A stretch of 64,000 bases of DNA from Rhizobium hidalgonense (lineage in GTDB: Bacteria; Pseudomonadota; Alphaproteobacteria; Rhizobiales; Rhizobiaceae): the NCBI RefSeq assembly GCF_002914525.1, contig NZ_LODW01000050.1, positions 1-64,000 on the forward strand, given 5' to 3'. The number at the start of each line of letters is the position of its first letter. The first letter of the stretch is position 1. Made by a program: the position numbers and the translations under genes. Of the stretch, positions 34,593-44,270 are shown one piece after another. A model generated the notes under the pieces. That model was not told the DNA's origin. It was given only the letters and a program-made list of their open reading frames with translations, and made no database searches.

Positions 34593-35912
34593 TCAGCCCT
34601 TCAGGCGTCTGAGGAGCATCTTCCTGTCGTGCCGCGCATACATCGAGTAAACGATAGGAATGAACCAGGGTTTGCCCTTGAAGAATGGCACGGCCCTCGG
34701 AGCGGCATCGAAATCGAACGCTGAACGCGATTGTTCCGGGTCACCGAGGATCTTGAACGCCGCCTTCTTGCCCAGCCATCTGGCCCACACGACACCGGAG
34801 CCGCAATAGCCGGTCGCATAGACTGTATTTCCGCGGGAGAACATGCGCGGGATCATGTCGCGGTTCATGGCGACATAGCCGAACCAGCTGTGCGTAAGAC
34901 CTATTCCTGCGAGTTCGGGAAAAAGCCGCGCAAGTTCGCTTTGCAGATGTGCAATCGGAGCGGCGGAGTCTCCTTCGGTCGTGCCGTCGCGTCCGCCGAA
35001 CAAGATCCGAGATCCGTCGTGCGATGGTCGATAATAGTAGCTGAGCTTACGCAGGTCGCCATACATCATGCGTGGCGGCATCAGCCGATCTATCACCTCT
35101 CTGTCGAGCGGTTCAGTCGCGATTATCCTGCTGCGAACCGGGACAAGGCGGCGACGGAGCCACGGGTCGAAACCGTCGGTGTAGCCATCAGTGCAGACAA
35201 GAAGTTTTCTGGCGAAAACCTCTCCGCGCTGCGTTTGAATTCGCACGCCTCCGGCCTCGCTTTTCGATCCAAGGACTGCGGTATTTTCATGTATGATCGC
35301 CGACGATGAACTTACCAGATCGATCATGGCCCCAAGAAGCTTGGCCGGCTGCAGCCCACCGATGTCATTGCGCACAAGGCCTCCGACATAAAGGTCGGTT
35401 CCGATGAACTTCGGAACATCGGCCCTTTCCACCGGATATGCCTCGATGCCGAGATTCTGATGCAGAAACTCTGCCTGACGACGGAGTTCGTCGGCTTGAT
35501 CAACCGTCATGGCCCCGCTGAAGGCGCCAGACAGCGAGAAATCGCATTCGATATTTTCATCTCTGAGGAAGCGCCAGAGATCCTCTCGCGCCGCCTTACC
35601 TTCCAGGAGAATGGCTTGCGCCCTCTCCTGCCCGAACCGCCTGACCAGATCCTTGCGCCCCGGGCGGATGCTTCCGCTGGCCATGCCTCCATTGCGGCCC
35701 GATGCCGCGAGGCCAAGGGCTTGACGGTCAAACAGCTGGACATGCTTACCGGCACGGGCAAGCTCGAGGGCCGCCGACAAACCCGTGTACCCTCCTCCAA
35801 CGATCGCCACGTCGCACGTCTTCTCGAGGTTCCGCGCTGGCAGGGCGGGAAATGTGCTGTCCTCCCACCAGTAGGGCGTGGACTTAATGGGATGCGCTTG
35901 AGCCTGGGCCAT
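34593..35912 (-). CDS. FAD-dependent oxidase, PuuB / DAO family
   Basis: A 439-residue flavoprotein like gamma-glutamylputrescine oxidase and related amine oxidases. The N-terminal YWWEDSTFPALPARNLEKTC is typical of this group, followed by the FAD motif VAIVGGGYTGLSAALELARAG and AASGRNGGMASGS. The C-terminal flavin segment is YATGYCGSGVVWARWLGKKA. It would oxidise an amine or amino acid to an imine, releasing ammonia and an aldehyde. The importer, cupin and transaminase upstream on the same strand suggest one polyamine- or amino-acid-degrading unit. The start ATG 35912 has only a weak ribosome-binding site. Confidence 0.87.
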   Translation of the reverse strand: MAQAQAHPIKSTPYWWEDSTFPALPARNLEKTCDVAIVGGGYTGLSAALELARAGKHVQLFDRQALGLAASGRNGGMASGSIRPGRKDLVRRFGQERAQAILLEGKAAREDLWRFLRDENIECDFSLSGAFSGAMTVDQADELRRQAEFLHQNLGIEAYPVERADVPKFIGTDLYVGGLVRNDIGGLQPAKLLGAMIDLVSSSSAIIHENTAVLGSKSEAGGVRIQTQRGEVFARKLLVCTDGYTDGFDPWLRRRLVPVRSRIIATEPLDREVIDRLMPPRMMYGDLRKLSYYYRPSHDGSRILFGGRDGTTEGDSAAPIAHLQSELARLFPELAGIGLTHSWFGYVAMNRDMIPRMFSRGNTVYATGYCGSGVVWARWLGKKAAFKILGDPEQSRSAFDFDAAPRAVPFFKGKPWFIPIVYSMYARHDRKMLLRRLKG

Positions 35913-35954
35913 GAGAGCTTAAGTTCCGGATAGAGGATTTCAATTGATTTTGAC

Positions 35955-36308
35955 TTAGTCTCGGCAAACCCAGAGCTTGCGCGTCGTTTCGATCACCCTC
36001 CAGGTTCCGACGAAACCCGGATGCATGGCGAAAGCGTCGCCGGCAACGATGCGCCGCGGCTCACAGCCATCCTCGATCAGTTCGGACACGCCCGAAAGAA
36101 TGACACAGAATTCGAAAGTTTCGCCCTTGATCGAGCGGTAGGCGCCGGGCGTCGCTTCCCAGACGCCGGAGCGAACGACGCCGTCGGCCGTCTGCGCAAT
36201 GTCCCAGGAAAGAAACTGCGGATTACCCTCGACAAGCCTTTCAGGCGCGGGCTGGCCCTTACGCGGTTGAGGCAGGTTGCCGCAATCGACGAAAGTGAGT
36301 TTGGACAT
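35955..36308 (-). CDS. Small cupin protein (copy 2 of 3)
   Basis: A 117-residue cupin with motifs around EATPGAYRSIKGETFEFCVI and IVAGDAFAMHPGFVGTWRVI. It is the most divergent of the three copies (it ends RKLWVCRD rather than RKIFVTVT), but the length and motif spacing are identical. It sits between the FAD oxidase and the importer permease with gaps of about 25-40 bases, consistent with one operon. Confidence 0.84.
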   Translation of the reverse strand: MSKLTFVDCGNLPQPRKGQPAPERLVEGNPQFLSWDIAQTADGVVRSGVWEATPGAYRSIKGETFEFCVILSGVSELIEDGCEPRRIVAGDAFAMHPGFVGTWRVIETTRKLWVCRD

Positions 36309-36331
36309 TGGAAGACCTTTCTTGGATCTGT

Positions 36332-37012
36332 TTATCGGGCAAGCGAAAGGCGCCGTTCGAGGAGTTTCAAACCCGTCAAGACGACGATATTTATGGTGAG
36401 ATAGAACGCTGCGGTAATGATGAAGATGTCCATGATCGCGAACGTCTCGCTCATGAGCCGCTTCGCATATCCGGTGATTTCCAGAACGGTAATCGTGGAT
36501 GCGAGGCTGGATTCCTTCACGATGATCGCTGCCTCGCTACTATAGGCCGGAAGCGCCTGGCGCACCGCAAGCGGAAATTTCACCCTCCTAAAGACATGCC
36601 ACGGGTGCATGCCGCAGGCTTCTGCCGCCTCGATAAGTCCTTTGGGCAGGGAGAGGAAAGCCGTGCGGAAAATCTCGGCCGTGTAGGCACCTGTGTTGAG
36701 CACCACGGCAAGGACCGCAGCGTTCAACCCGTCTCCAATCATCCACCACAGAAACGGATTCTGACGAATAAAACTCACCTGGGCCAAGCCGTAATAGATG
36801 ACGAAGACCTGCACCAGCATAGGCGTGCCGCGGAAGATCGCACAGTAAGCGTCGCAAACGCGGCGCAATGCCTGGCTTCTCGAGCAGCGCGCGAGCCCGA
36901 CGGCGACACCAAAGGGAAGCCCAATACCGACGCCGAATACGGCGATCAGCAAGGTCGTCTTGGCACCTATGACAAGGAACGGAACGGCATAAGCAATTAT
37001 CCCAAGATCCAT
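36332..37012 (-). CDS. Polar amino-acid ABC transporter permease (HisM/EhuD type)
   Basis: A 226-residue inner-membrane permease of the histidine/glutamine/opine family. Membrane helices begin at LGIIAYAVPFLVIGAKTTLL, and the EAA loop is FRTAFLSLPKGLIEAAEACG then MHPWHVFRRVKFPLAVRQAL. ATG 37012 is preferred, with GAGGA seven bases upstream, over a GTG-type start further 5' that would overlap the preceding gene. It begins two bases after the stop of the partner permease. Confidence 0.92.
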   Translation of the reverse strand: MDLGIIAYAVPFLVIGAKTTLLIAVFGVGIGLPFGVAVGLARCSRSQALRRVCDAYCAIFRGTPMLVQVFVIYYGLAQVSFIRQNPFLWWMIGDGLNAAVLAVVLNTGAYTAEIFRTAFLSLPKGLIEAAEACGMHPWHVFRRVKFPLAVRQALPAYSSEAAIIVKESSLASTITVLEITGYAKRLMSETFAIMDIFIITAAFYLTINIVVLTGLKLLERRLSLAR

Positions 37013-37013
37013 G

Positions 37014-37727
37014 TCAGCGTCCTCGGAAGCCGCGGTCGAGCGCACGTTCTGCGCTGGAAAACGCGGTTTGACTGACTGCGGTCATGCAGAAGAAGAGCGC
37101 CGCAGCGATACAGTAGAAAAGCAGCGGGGATCGTGTGATTCCCGCACCGATGGCAGCCGTCCTCATCAATTCCTGTAAGCCGACGACCGAGACTAGCGAA
37201 GTGTCCTTGATCGTCATCTGCCAGACGTTGTTGATCCCGCCAAGCGCCAGTCGCAGTGCCAGTGGGAACGTGATGCGCATAAACGTTACACCTCTTGGCA
37301 ACGCGAGCGACTGAGCGGCTTCCAGCAGACCGTAAGGCACCGCCTGAAGCGCACCCCGGATGACTTCGATCGAATAGGCGCACGAGATGACGGCAATCGC
37401 GATTACCCCGATGATATAGGGGTATGCGTTATCAGCCGAGTCCTGGTAGCCGAACGCAGCCGTAATCGCCTTCACCCACTCGATCGACCCGAAAAACAGG
37501 AGATAGATGACCAACAAGCCCGGAACGCCACGAACAAGAATGCTGTACCCGTCGACCAGTTGCGAAACGACCTTGACCTTCCGCCAGCGCATGATGGCCA
37601 AGGGCGTTGCAACCAGAAAACCGCATGTCATTCCGATCAAACCGATCGCGATCGTGACGACACTTCCTTTCAGCAGAGCGAGCGCCCAACTTTGCTCCAC
37701 CATCAACACCCAAAGGTCACCCAACAT
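37014..37727 (-). CDS. Polar amino-acid ABC transporter permease (HisQ/EhuC type)
   Basis: A 237-residue permease, partner of the protein encoded just downstream. The EAA loop is EVIRGALQAVPYGLLEAAQS then LALPRGVTFMRITFPLALRL. Hydrophobic segments include LALLKGSVVTIAIGLIGMTC near the N-terminus. I start it at ATG 37727 (MLGDLWVLMVEQSW); the open frame continues upstream without family resemblance. Confidence 0.92.
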   Translation of the reverse strand: MLGDLWVLMVEQSWALALLKGSVVTIAIGLIGMTCGFLVATPLAIMRWRKVKVVSQLVDGYSILVRGVPGLLVIYLLFFGSIEWVKAITAAFGYQDSADNAYPYIIGVIAIAVISCAYSIEVIRGALQAVPYGLLEAAQSLALPRGVTFMRITFPLALRLALGGINNVWQMTIKDTSLVSVVGLQELMRTAAIGAGITRSPLLFYCIAAALFFCMTAVSQTAFSSAERALDRGFRGR

Positions 37728-37788
37728 GGACACAATCCCCGTGACCCTGCCTTGGCCCGTGCCAAGGCAGGCTTCATGTTCGAAACGA

Positions 37789-38607
37789 TCACTTCTTGCA
37801 GGGAATCGTGTAGTCGTCCTGGAACCAATGCATCGATGCTTCCTTGACCTTGCCATCGTTGATCATCTTGCAGAGGGCGGCATCAACCTTGGTCTTGAGC
37901 TCGGTATTGCCTTTGCGCATCCCGACTCCCATGCCATGGCCAAGGACGTCTGGGTCGTCCATGGCCATGATTTTCAGGTCGATTCTGGTGAAGTTGGCGC
38001 CGTCAGGCGTTGCGAGAAAATCCATCCATGTCGGCGAATCCGCGAAGGCGATGTCGATACGGCCGCTCGCGAGATCGGCGGTCAGCTGCGTGACGGCGTC
38101 GTATGTCTTAAGATCGACGCCGTTCAGCCGCTTCTCAATGAACCTGGCGTAGGTCGTCCCGGTGACGACGCCGACACTCTTGCCCTGGAGAGCCTTCTCG
38201 ATTTCGGCGAGGCTCTTGAGACCTGCAAGCGGGGAGTCCTTGGCGACAGCGAAATAGAGTGGTGTTGTCGCATAGGGGATGGAGTAGTCGATCTTCTTCT
38301 GACGTTCGGCGGTGATACCGAGGCCGGAAATGATGACGTCAAAGCGATCGCTGTCCATCGAAGGCACCAGCGAGCTGAATGTCTGTACGACGAATTCACA
38401 CTTCAGTTTCAGCTCGGCGCAGATGCCGTTGGCGATATCGGCGTCGAAACCGGTTACCGTGCCGCTCGGATCGGCCATGCTGAACTTCGGCGCATCGCCC
38501 TCCGTCCCGATGCGCAGAACGCCGTCCTTTGCCGACGCGCCCGTCGCCAGTGCGCAGACGAGAAGGCTGGTTGTGAATGCTGACTTGATGAGATTGCTGT
38601 TGATCAT
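37789..38607 (-). CDS. Polar amino-acid ABC transporter substrate-binding protein
   Basis: A 272-residue periplasmic binding protein of the HisJ/opine family (SBP_bac_3). The N-terminal signal peptide is hydrophobic (FTTSLLVCALATGASA, cleavage before KDGVLRIG). LRIGTEGDAPKFSMADPSG, VTGFDADIANGICAEL and FDVIISGLGITAERQKKIDY are the usual ligand-domain blocks. Such proteins bind basic or other polar amino acids, opines or ectoines; the ligand cannot be assigned. It precedes the two permease genes. Confidence 0.92.
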   Translation of the reverse strand: MINSNLIKSAFTTSLLVCALATGASAKDGVLRIGTEGDAPKFSMADPSGTVTGFDADIANGICAELKLKCEFVVQTFSSLVPSMDSDRFDVIISGLGITAERQKKIDYSIPYATTPLYFAVAKDSPLAGLKSLAEIEKALQGKSVGVVTGTTYARFIEKRLNGVDLKTYDAVTQLTADLASGRIDIAFADSPTWMDFLATPDGANFTRIDLKIMAMDDPDVLGHGMGVGMRKGNTELKTKVDAALCKMINDGKVKEASMHWFQDDYTIPCKK

Positions 38608-38645
38608 GATTGTTACCCCTTATGGTTTTCGTTGTAGTGCGGTTT

Positions 38646-39422
38646 TCAGGCGTTGGCCGCCATCACTGTCGATAGAAACCGCTTCACCCCTTCCGTCGCG
38701 GGATTTCGAAACAATTCCTTCGGTTCGTCATCCTGCTCAAGGTGGCCGTTTTGCAGGAATATCATCCGGTTCGACACATCCCGTGCGAACCGCATTTCAT
38801 GCGTGACGAGGAGGATGGTAGCCCCCGCTTCCGCCAGCGCCCTTATGACTTTCAGCACTTCGCCCACGAGTTCGGGGTCCAGTGCAGATGTCGGCTCATC
38901 GCACAGCATCAGTTTTGGTCTCATTGCCAGAACGCGCGCAATCGCGACGCGTTGTTGCTGCCCGCCCGAAAGCTGTTGCGGATAGCGGTTGCGGAAGCTC
39001 GCCATGCCGACTTTCGACAAGGCCGAGAGCGCAACCTCTTCGGCGTCTTTCTTCCCGAGTTTCAGCACCCAAACGAGTGCCTCGGTCACGTTGGACAGGA
39101 CGCTCAGGTGAGGCCAGAGATTGAAGTTCTGGAACACCATGCCGATGTGTCTGCGAAGGTTCCTGATATCGCGACCGTTGACGATCTGACTACGGCCGCG
39201 CTCGTCATTGACGACGGAGACGGACTGGCCCATGCACTCGATCCGACCTGATGTAGGCGTCTCCAGAAAGTTGATACAGCGAAGTGCGGTGCTTTTTCCA
39301 CATCCGGACGACCCGATCAGAGAAATGACCTCACCTTGTCTCATGTCGAAGCTGATACCATCCAGCACCTTCGTCGATCCAAACGTCTTTGTAAGTTCGT
39401 GAACCTTTAGAATTGCGTTCAT
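38646..39422 (-). CDS. Polar amino-acid ABC transporter ATPase
   Basis: A 258-residue ATPase of the HisP/GlnQ class. Walker A is [13 protein letters not shown], the Q-loop is [13 protein letters not shown], the signature is [17 protein letters not shown], Walker B is [14 protein letters not shown] and the switch His is in [11 protein letters not shown] 39422 follows GAGG; a TTG two codons earlier is less likely. It completes an importer of one ATPase, one binding protein and two permeases, all on the minus strand after the transaminase gene. Confidence 0.94.
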   Translation of the reverse strand: MNAILKVHELTKTFGSTKVLDGISFDMRQGEVISLIGSSGCGKSTALRCINFLETPTSGRIECMGQSVSVVNDERGRSQIVNGRDIRNLRRHIGMVFQNFNLWPHLSVLSNVTEALVWVLKLGKKDAEEVALSALSKVGMASFRNRYPQQLSGGQQQRVAIARVLAMRPKLMLCDEPTSALDPELVGEVLKVIRALAEAGATILLVTHEMRFARDVSNRMIFLQNGHLEQDDEPKELFRNPATEGVKRFLSTVMAANA

Positions 39423-39451
39423 GCGCAAAGCCTCAGACGAGTGCCCATTCG

Positions 39452-40852
39452 TTATCCTGCCACCAATCCCTGGGAGTCCAGCTCCCGCAGCACCTCGTCA
39501 ACGGCAGCCCTTGCGATCGCAACCATTTCGTCGATTTCCGCTTCCGTCATCACGAGTGGTGGTGCAAAGCCCAGAATGTCTCCATGCGGCATTGCGCGCG
39601 CAATGAGGTTGCGATTTCGAGCGGCTTGGGAGATGCGCGCGCCGACTTTCAGGCCCGGATCGAACGAAGCCCGGGTACCGCGATCGGAAACGAACTCGAT
39701 GGCAGCAAGCATGCCGACGCCACGAACTTCCCCGACGATCGGGTTCTGATCAAACTCTGCCTTCAACCGTTGCAAAAGATAAGCGCCTTTCGTCGCGGAC
39801 TGTCCGGCCAGATTTTCACGCTCGACGATATCAAGCACTGCGTTCGCGGCCGCAGCGCCGATCGGATGACCGGAATAGGTGTAACCGTGTGAGAAGGAGC
39901 CCACACGCGGCGTCGCCTCCTCCATGACCTCGTAGACTTTCTGCGAAATGATGGCCGCCGACAGCGGCACATAGGCTGAGGTCAAGCCCTTGGCGACGGT
40001 GATCAGATCGGGATTCATACAGTAGAGATCCGAACCGAACATGGCACCGGTGCGGCCAAACCCGCAGACCACCTCGTCGGCAATCAGCAGTACGTCGTAC
40101 TTCTTCAGCACAGCTTGGATTTTCGGCCAGTATCCTGCCGGCGGCGGTGTAATGCCTCCCGTTCCAAGGACCGGCTCCGCAATGAAGGCGCCGACAGTGT
40201 CCGGCCCTTCGGCGAGAATAAGCGCTTCCAATTCATCAGCGCGACGCTGTGAAAAGGCTTCTTCGGTCTCGCCAGGTATCGCGCCGCGATAGAAATGCGG
40301 CACGCCGGTACGCAGAATCCCCGAAACCGGTAGATCCATATGATCGTGGTAAAAGCTCAAGCCCGTCATGGAACCGGAAACCACAGAACAGCCATGATAG
40401 CCACGCTCACGCGAGATGATCTTCTTCTTTTGCGCTTTCCCGCGAAGATTGTTGTAATACCAGACGATCTTCGCTTGCGTCTCGTTCGCGTCCGAACCGG
40501 ACAGCCCGTAGAAGACCTTGGACATATTGCCTGGCGCCATTCGCACCAGTCGATCCGAAAGTCGTGCGAGCTCCTCGGTCGTGTGTCCGGCGTAGGAATG
40601 GTAATAGGCAAGCTTGTAGGCCTGCCGGGCGATCGCTTCGGCGACTTCGGTCCGGCCGTAGCCGACATTCACGCAGTAGAGGCCCGCAAACCCGTCCAGA
40701 TATTCCCGGCCGGATGCGTCGCGGATACGAACGCCTTTTCCAGTCTCGACGATGGTAGGATCGGTCTCCCCGGCGGCGTAATTTTTAAGGTAGGTGAATG
40801 GATGCAGAACGGTCCTGCGATCCATCTCAGCTATTTCAGCAATATTGGTCAT
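39452..40852 (-). CDS. Class III omega-aminotransferase
   Basis: A 466-residue class III PLP aminotransferase. The PLP lysine is in LITVAKGLTSAYVPLSA, the cofactor contacts are in YGLSGSDANETQAKI and LIADEVVCGFGRTGAMFGSD. HPFTYLKNYAAGETDPTIVE at the N-terminus and YHSYAGHTTEELARLSDRL resemble putrescine/beta-alanine:pyruvate transaminases (SpuC/Apt type), and the phospho-lyase blocks seen in the 23178 enzyme are absent. It is the first gene of the minus-strand run that continues into the importer. It would convert an omega-amino compound to a semialdehyde. The divergent Lrp regulator at 41025 probably controls it. Confidence 0.9.
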   Translation of the reverse strand: MTNIAEIAEMDRRTVLHPFTYLKNYAAGETDPTIVETGKGVRIRDASGREYLDGFAGLYCVNVGYGRTEVAEAIARQAYKLAYYHSYAGHTTEELARLSDRLVRMAPGNMSKVFYGLSGSDANETQAKIVWYYNNLRGKAQKKKIISRERGYHGCSVVSGSMTGLSFYHDHMDLPVSGILRTGVPHFYRGAIPGETEEAFSQRRADELEALILAEGPDTVGAFIAEPVLGTGGITPPPAGYWPKIQAVLKKYDVLLIADEVVCGFGRTGAMFGSDLYCMNPDLITVAKGLTSAYVPLSAAIISQKVYEVMEEATPRVGSFSHGYTYSGHPIGAAAANAVLDIVERENLAGQSATKGAYLLQRLKAEFDQNPIVGEVRGVGMLAAIEFVSDRGTRASFDPGLKVGARISQAARNRNLIARAMPHGDILGFAPPLVMTEAEIDEMVAIARAAVDEVLRELDSQGLVAG

Positions 40853-40972
40853 TTCTCAATTCCTCATGCAGCGAGGTCATCGTGGGCTGAACGTCTCTGT
40901 CGCCTCTGTCTTGTCTGTGAAGCGTAGAAGCACTGAGACGCTCATTTCCGACATAGGTATTGCTCTGACGAG

Positions 40973-41013
40973 GAAATCCTGCTTTTTCGGCGCGATAAAT
41001 GACGAAATCCTGC
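40973..41013. promoter_or_regulatory. Direct repeat upstream of the Lrp gene
   Basis: GAAATCCTGC occurs at 40973-40982 and again at 41004-41013, a 31-base period (three helical turns), directly before ATG 41025 and in the transaminase/Lrp divergent gap. This spacing suits a multimeric Lrp-type regulator binding one face of the DNA. Confidence 0.4.
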
Positions 41014-41024
41014 GGAGTTTCCAA

Positions 41025-41501
41025 ATGCAGCTCGATCGACTAGATGCTCGTCTTCTCAACATTGTGCAGAATCATAACAGGCACAGCAGCGAGGAGCTCG
41101 GTGCGATGGTCGGTCTTTCGGCCACTGCGGTGCAGCGGCGCCTCAAGCGGCTGCGCGAGGCCGGAGTGATTGAGGCGGAGGTTGCGGTTGTGAAACCCAA
41201 ATCTGTCGGCCGACCGATCGCAATGCTTGTATTGGTCACGCTTGAGCGCGAAAGAGCCGACATCGTCGATCGGTTCAAACAATCGATCCGGCAGACGCCG
41301 GAAGTAATGAACGGCTACTACGTAACGGGAGATGCGGATTTCGTCCTCATCGTTACTGCCGAGAGCATGGAGGACTATGAGGTCTTCACCCGCAAGTTCT
41401 TCTATGAAAATCCCGATATCAAAGGCTTCAAGACAATGGTGGTCATGGACCGCGTCAAGACTGGCTTTTCAGTTCCGATCGACTTTGATCACTTTTCCTG
41501 A
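41025..41501 (+). CDS. Lrp/AsnC-family regulator
   Basis: A 158-residue Lrp protein. The HTH is LDARLLNIVQNHNRHSSEEL and VGLSATAVQRRLKRLREAGV; the effector RAM domain includes VMNGYYVTGDADFVLIVTAE. ATG 41025 follows GCGGAG; a much longer upstream frame has no family resemblance and I rejected it. It is divergent from the aminotransferase and precedes the homoserine dehydrogenase operon by 245 bases, so it may control either or both. Members usually sense an amino acid. Confidence 0.9.
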   Translation: MQLDRLDARLLNIVQNHNRHSSEELGAMVGLSATAVQRRLKRLREAGVIEAEVAVVKPKSVGRPIAMLVLVTLERERADIVDRFKQSIRQTPEVMNGYYVTGDADFVLIVTAESMEDYEVFTRKFFYENPDIKGFKTMVVMDRVKTGFSVPIDFDHFS

Positions 41502-41692
41502 GGTTTCCGCAGACAGCCGCTCAGACGCCTCCACTTTGCGCAAAGATTGGCACTTCGACGTATTGCTGGGGCGAGCCGGTTTCTTCGCACGAACCACCTA
41601 TCCCGCCGCGTGCTGGGGCCGGGCTGGACGGGCAAGCGGTCAGCATCATGAGCAAAATGCACGGCAGATTGGTCTATTTGTGCCGTTCCGAC

Positions 41693-41732
41693 TGAGCGAT
41701 TTGCATCTGATGATATGCGCATAAATCGCTCA
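41693..41732. promoter_or_regulatory. Inverted repeat operator before the homoserine dehydrogenase operon
   Basis: TGAGCGATTT (41693-41702) and AAATCGCTCA (41723-41732) are perfect ten-base inverted arms whose centres are 30 bases apart. The right arm ends just ahead of the CGGAGGA ribosome-binding site. The three-turn spacing suits an Lrp-type dimer or octamer, either the 41025 or the 47393 protein. As RNA it could also fold into a stem near the start codon. Confidence 0.6.
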
Positions 41733-41746
41733 TCGGAGGAAACCAC

Positions 41747-42808
41747 ATGAAGATCTACAATATTGCCCTAATCGGATTTGGTGGCGTCAACCGGGCTTTG
41801 GCCGAGCTCATCGCCATAAAGAATCCTCTGTGGGAACGGGACCTTGGTTTCCGCCTGAACATCGTTGCGGTCAGCGATCTCCATCTGGGCTCCGTCATTT
41901 CGCCGAATGGCCTGGATGCCAAAACCCTCGTGGAGGCGAATTTCGCGAAAGGCGGTTTTGGCCGGCTCTCCGGCGGCAATGCCGAGGCCGATAACGAAGC
42001 CATCATCAAGACGGCGCCTGCCGACATCGTCGTAGAGGCGACATTTACGAACCCGATGGACGGCGAACCGGCGGTTTCGCACTGCCGCTGGGCTCTGAAC
42101 TCGGGCAAGCACGTCGTCACCACGAACAAGGGGCCTGTCGCAATCGCTGCTCGGGAACTGAAGGCCCTTGCCAAGGCGAACAGCGTTCATTTCGAGTATG
42201 AGGGCTCCGTCATGAGCGGCACGCCCGTCATAAGGATGGCAGAGAAGACCCTTGCCGGCGCAGAGGTGAAAGGGTTCGAAGGGATCCTCAACGGCACGTC
42301 GAACTTCGTCCTCGGCCGCATGGAGGAGGGTCTCGACTTCGCCAGCGCCGTCGCGGAAGCGCAGGCGCTGGGCTATGCCGAAGCCGATCCGACCGCCGAT
42401 GTCGAGGGTTTCGACGTTCGCCTGAAAGTCGTGATCTTAGCAAATGAGCTGCTGGGAGCAAATCTCAAGCCCGAGGATGTCTCCTGCAACGGCATCTCCA
42501 AGCTTTCTCCCTCCGACATTCAAGCAGCTGCCAAGACTGGAAGGCGTTGGAAACTGGTCGGGTCAGCAGTTCGCAATGCCGACGGGACGATAACCGGCAG
42601 TGTCGCGCCCAAACAGCTTGCCCTCGGACACCCGCTCACCGGCGTCAATGGCGCCACCAACGCGGTATCGCTGAACACAGAGCTTCTCGGCCCAGTCACA
42701 ATGAGTGGCCCGGGCGCCGGTCGAGTCGAAACCGCCTACGCGCTGCTGTCCGACATCGTGGCTATACACAATGCGCAGTCGGCAAATTTCGCGAAGGAGG
42801 CCGCGTGA
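41747..42808 (+). CDS. Homoserine dehydrogenase without ACT domain
   Basis: A 353-residue homoserine dehydrogenase (homoserine + NAD(P) to aspartate 4-semialdehyde). The Rossmann start is [19 protein letters not shown]. The catalytic core has [28 protein letters not shown] and [20 protein letters not shown]. It lacks the C-terminal ACT domain that makes typical biosynthetic enzymes (about 430 residues) sensitive to threonine, which suits a catabolic direction. GGAGGA precedes ATG 41747. It is the first gene of an operon that can process aspartate semialdehyde to aspartate and fumarate. Confidence 0.92.
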   Translation: MKIYNIALIGFGGVNRALAELIAIKNPLWERDLGFRLNIVAVSDLHLGSVISPNGLDAKTLVEANFAKGGFGRLSGGNAEADNEAIIKTAPADIVVEATFTNPMDGEPAVSHCRWALNSGKHVVTTNKGPVAIAARELKALAKANSVHFEYEGSVMSGTPVIRMAEKTLAGAEVKGFEGILNGTSNFVLGRMEEGLDFASAVAEAQALGYAEADPTADVEGFDVRLKVVILANELLGANLKPEDVSCNGISKLSPSDIQAAAKTGRRWKLVGSAVRNADGTITGSVAPKQLALGHPLTGVNGATNAVSLNTELLGPVTMSGPGAGRVETAYALLSDIVAIHNAQSANFAKEAA

Positions 42809-44220
42809 TGCCCGGTCTCGCCTTGAAACCCGCCTCTTCCAAGGAGATCATCGTCACTAATCCGTTCGATGGAAGCTTTGTCGGCGCAATCCCAGAGACC
42901 AGTGCCGAGGCTGTGGACCTGTTGCTCGAACGCGCCAGGCGCGGCGCGCAGATTGCCCGGTCGCTCCCCCGCCACCAGCGCTCTGCAATTCTCGAAAGGG
43001 CCGCAGCCACCATCGAAGAACGCAAGGAGGAGTTTGCGCTCCTGATCGTTCAGGAGGCGGGGAAGACAATTGCCCAGGCCCGCAAGGAGGCGACACGTTG
43101 TGTCAACACACTGAAACTCTCCGCCGAAGAAGCCAAGCGCAATGCTGGCGAAGTCATTCCGTTTGATGCCTATGCTGGCTCGGAATCTCGTCAGGGCTGG
43201 TATACCCGGGCGCCGCTAGGGATCATCGCCGCGATCACGCCTTACAACGACCCGCTCAATCTGGTGGCCCACAAGCTTGGCCCCGCCATTGCCGGCGCAA
43301 ACGCGGTACTTCTGAAGCCGTCGGAGCTTACGCCTCTCTCCGCCATCAAGTTGGTAGAGGTCTTGATCGAAAGCGGCTTGCCGGAAGAGGTCATCACGGT
43401 CGCTGTCGGCGGCGCCGACCTGGGCAAGGCACTTGTCTCGGCAAAAGACGTTCGCATGATCTCCTTTACAGGGGGATTTGTCACGGGCGAGGCCATTGCG
43501 AGATCTGCAGGCATCAAGAAGCTCGCAATGGATCTCGGTGGCAATGCGCCGGTTATCGTGATGGAAAACAGCGATGTTCAGGCCGCCGTGGAAGATTGTG
43601 TGTCAGGCGCCTTCTGGGCGGCTGGCCAGAACTGCATCGGAACGCAGCGGATTCTGGTGCAACGCTCGGTCTATGAACACTTCAAGACCGAGTTCGTGGC
43701 CCAAACCGTCCGGATGAAGACCGGCGATCCGATGAACGCTGAGACTGACATGGGTCCGATGATCTCCGAACGTGCGGTGAACCGCGCCGCCGCCATGGTG
43801 GAACGAGCAATTGCTGCCGGCGCGACGCTGCTTTGCGGTCACAAGCCAGCAGGCACACTCTATCCCCCGACCGTCCTAGAAAACGTGCAGGCCACGTGCG
43901 ACGTCCTGAATGAGGAAGTCTTCGCCCCCGTCGTCATGCTGCAGCCGTTCGATGAACTTGAAGAGGCAATAGAGTTGGCTAACACGCCGGAATATAGCCT
44001 CCATGCCGGGATCTTTACCAACGATCTTGCCAGTGCTCTGGAGGCCGCCAAGCGGATCGATGCCGGCGGTGTCATGATCAACCAGTCGTCCGACTATCGG
44101 TTCGACGCAATGCCGTTTGGCGGATTCAAATACGGCAGCATGGGGCGCGAAGGCGTTCGCTTTGCTTATGAGGACATGACCCAGCCGAAGGTCGTCTGCA
44201 TCACGTCGCTGCAGCACTGA
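42808..44220 (+). CDS. NAD(P)-dependent aldehyde dehydrogenase, semialdehyde type
   Basis: A 470-residue ALDH starting at ATG 42808, overlapping the homoserine dehydrogenase stop by one base and preceded by GGAGG. The catalytic Cys lies in [15 protein letters not shown], the general base in [34 protein letters not shown] and [20 protein letters not shown] are typical of the lactaldehyde/phosphonoacetaldehyde dehydrogenase branch. Directly coupled to homoserine dehydrogenase, it probably oxidises aspartate semialdehyde to aspartate, as DoeC-type enzymes do. That substrate is inferred from context only. Confidence 0.9.
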   Translation: MPGLALKPASSKEIIVTNPFDGSFVGAIPETSAEAVDLLLERARRGAQIARSLPRHQRSAILERAAATIEERKEEFALLIVQEAGKTIAQARKEATRCVNTLKLSAEEAKRNAGEVIPFDAYAGSESRQGWYTRAPLGIIAAITPYNDPLNLVAHKLGPAIAGANAVLLKPSELTPLSAIKLVEVLIESGLPEEVITVAVGGADLGKALVSAKDVRMISFTGGFVTGEAIARSAGIKKLAMDLGGNAPVIVMENSDVQAAVEDCVSGAFWAAGQNCIGTQRILVQRSVYEHFKTEFVAQTVRMKTGDPMNAETDMGPMISERAVNRAAAMVERAIAAGATLLCGHKPAGTLYPPTVLENVQATCDVLNEEVFAPVVMLQPFDELEEAIELANTPEYSLHAGIFTNDLASALEAAKRIDAGGVMINQSSDYRFDAMPFGGFKYGSMGREGVRFAYEDMTQPKVVCITSLQH

Positions 44221-44270
44221 TCGCCGGCGCCGGCGCCAATTTGAACCCATCGTCGTTTTTGGAAGTCAAG

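Noticed and set aside
36308..37075. Plus-strand open frame of 255 codons
   Set aside because: Antisense to a clear ABC permease gene, with no recognisable motifs.
39452..40852. Second phospho-lyase of the AGXT2L type
   Set aside because: It is class III, but lacks the AGXT2L blocks found in the 23178 enzyme, and its N-terminus matches SpuC-like transaminases.
40794..41024. N-terminal extension of the Lrp protein
   Set aside because: The frame is open for 77 more codons, but they overlap the transaminase start and lack Lrp features; ATG 41025 with GCGGAG gives a normal-length protein.
32474..41501. A complete hydroxyectoine/ectoine degradation cluster
   Set aside because: EutB- and EutC-like genes, an importer, a transaminase and Lrp are present, but ectoine hydrolase, deacetylase, EutA and the EnuR regulator are absent, so the assignment to ectoine cannot be made.
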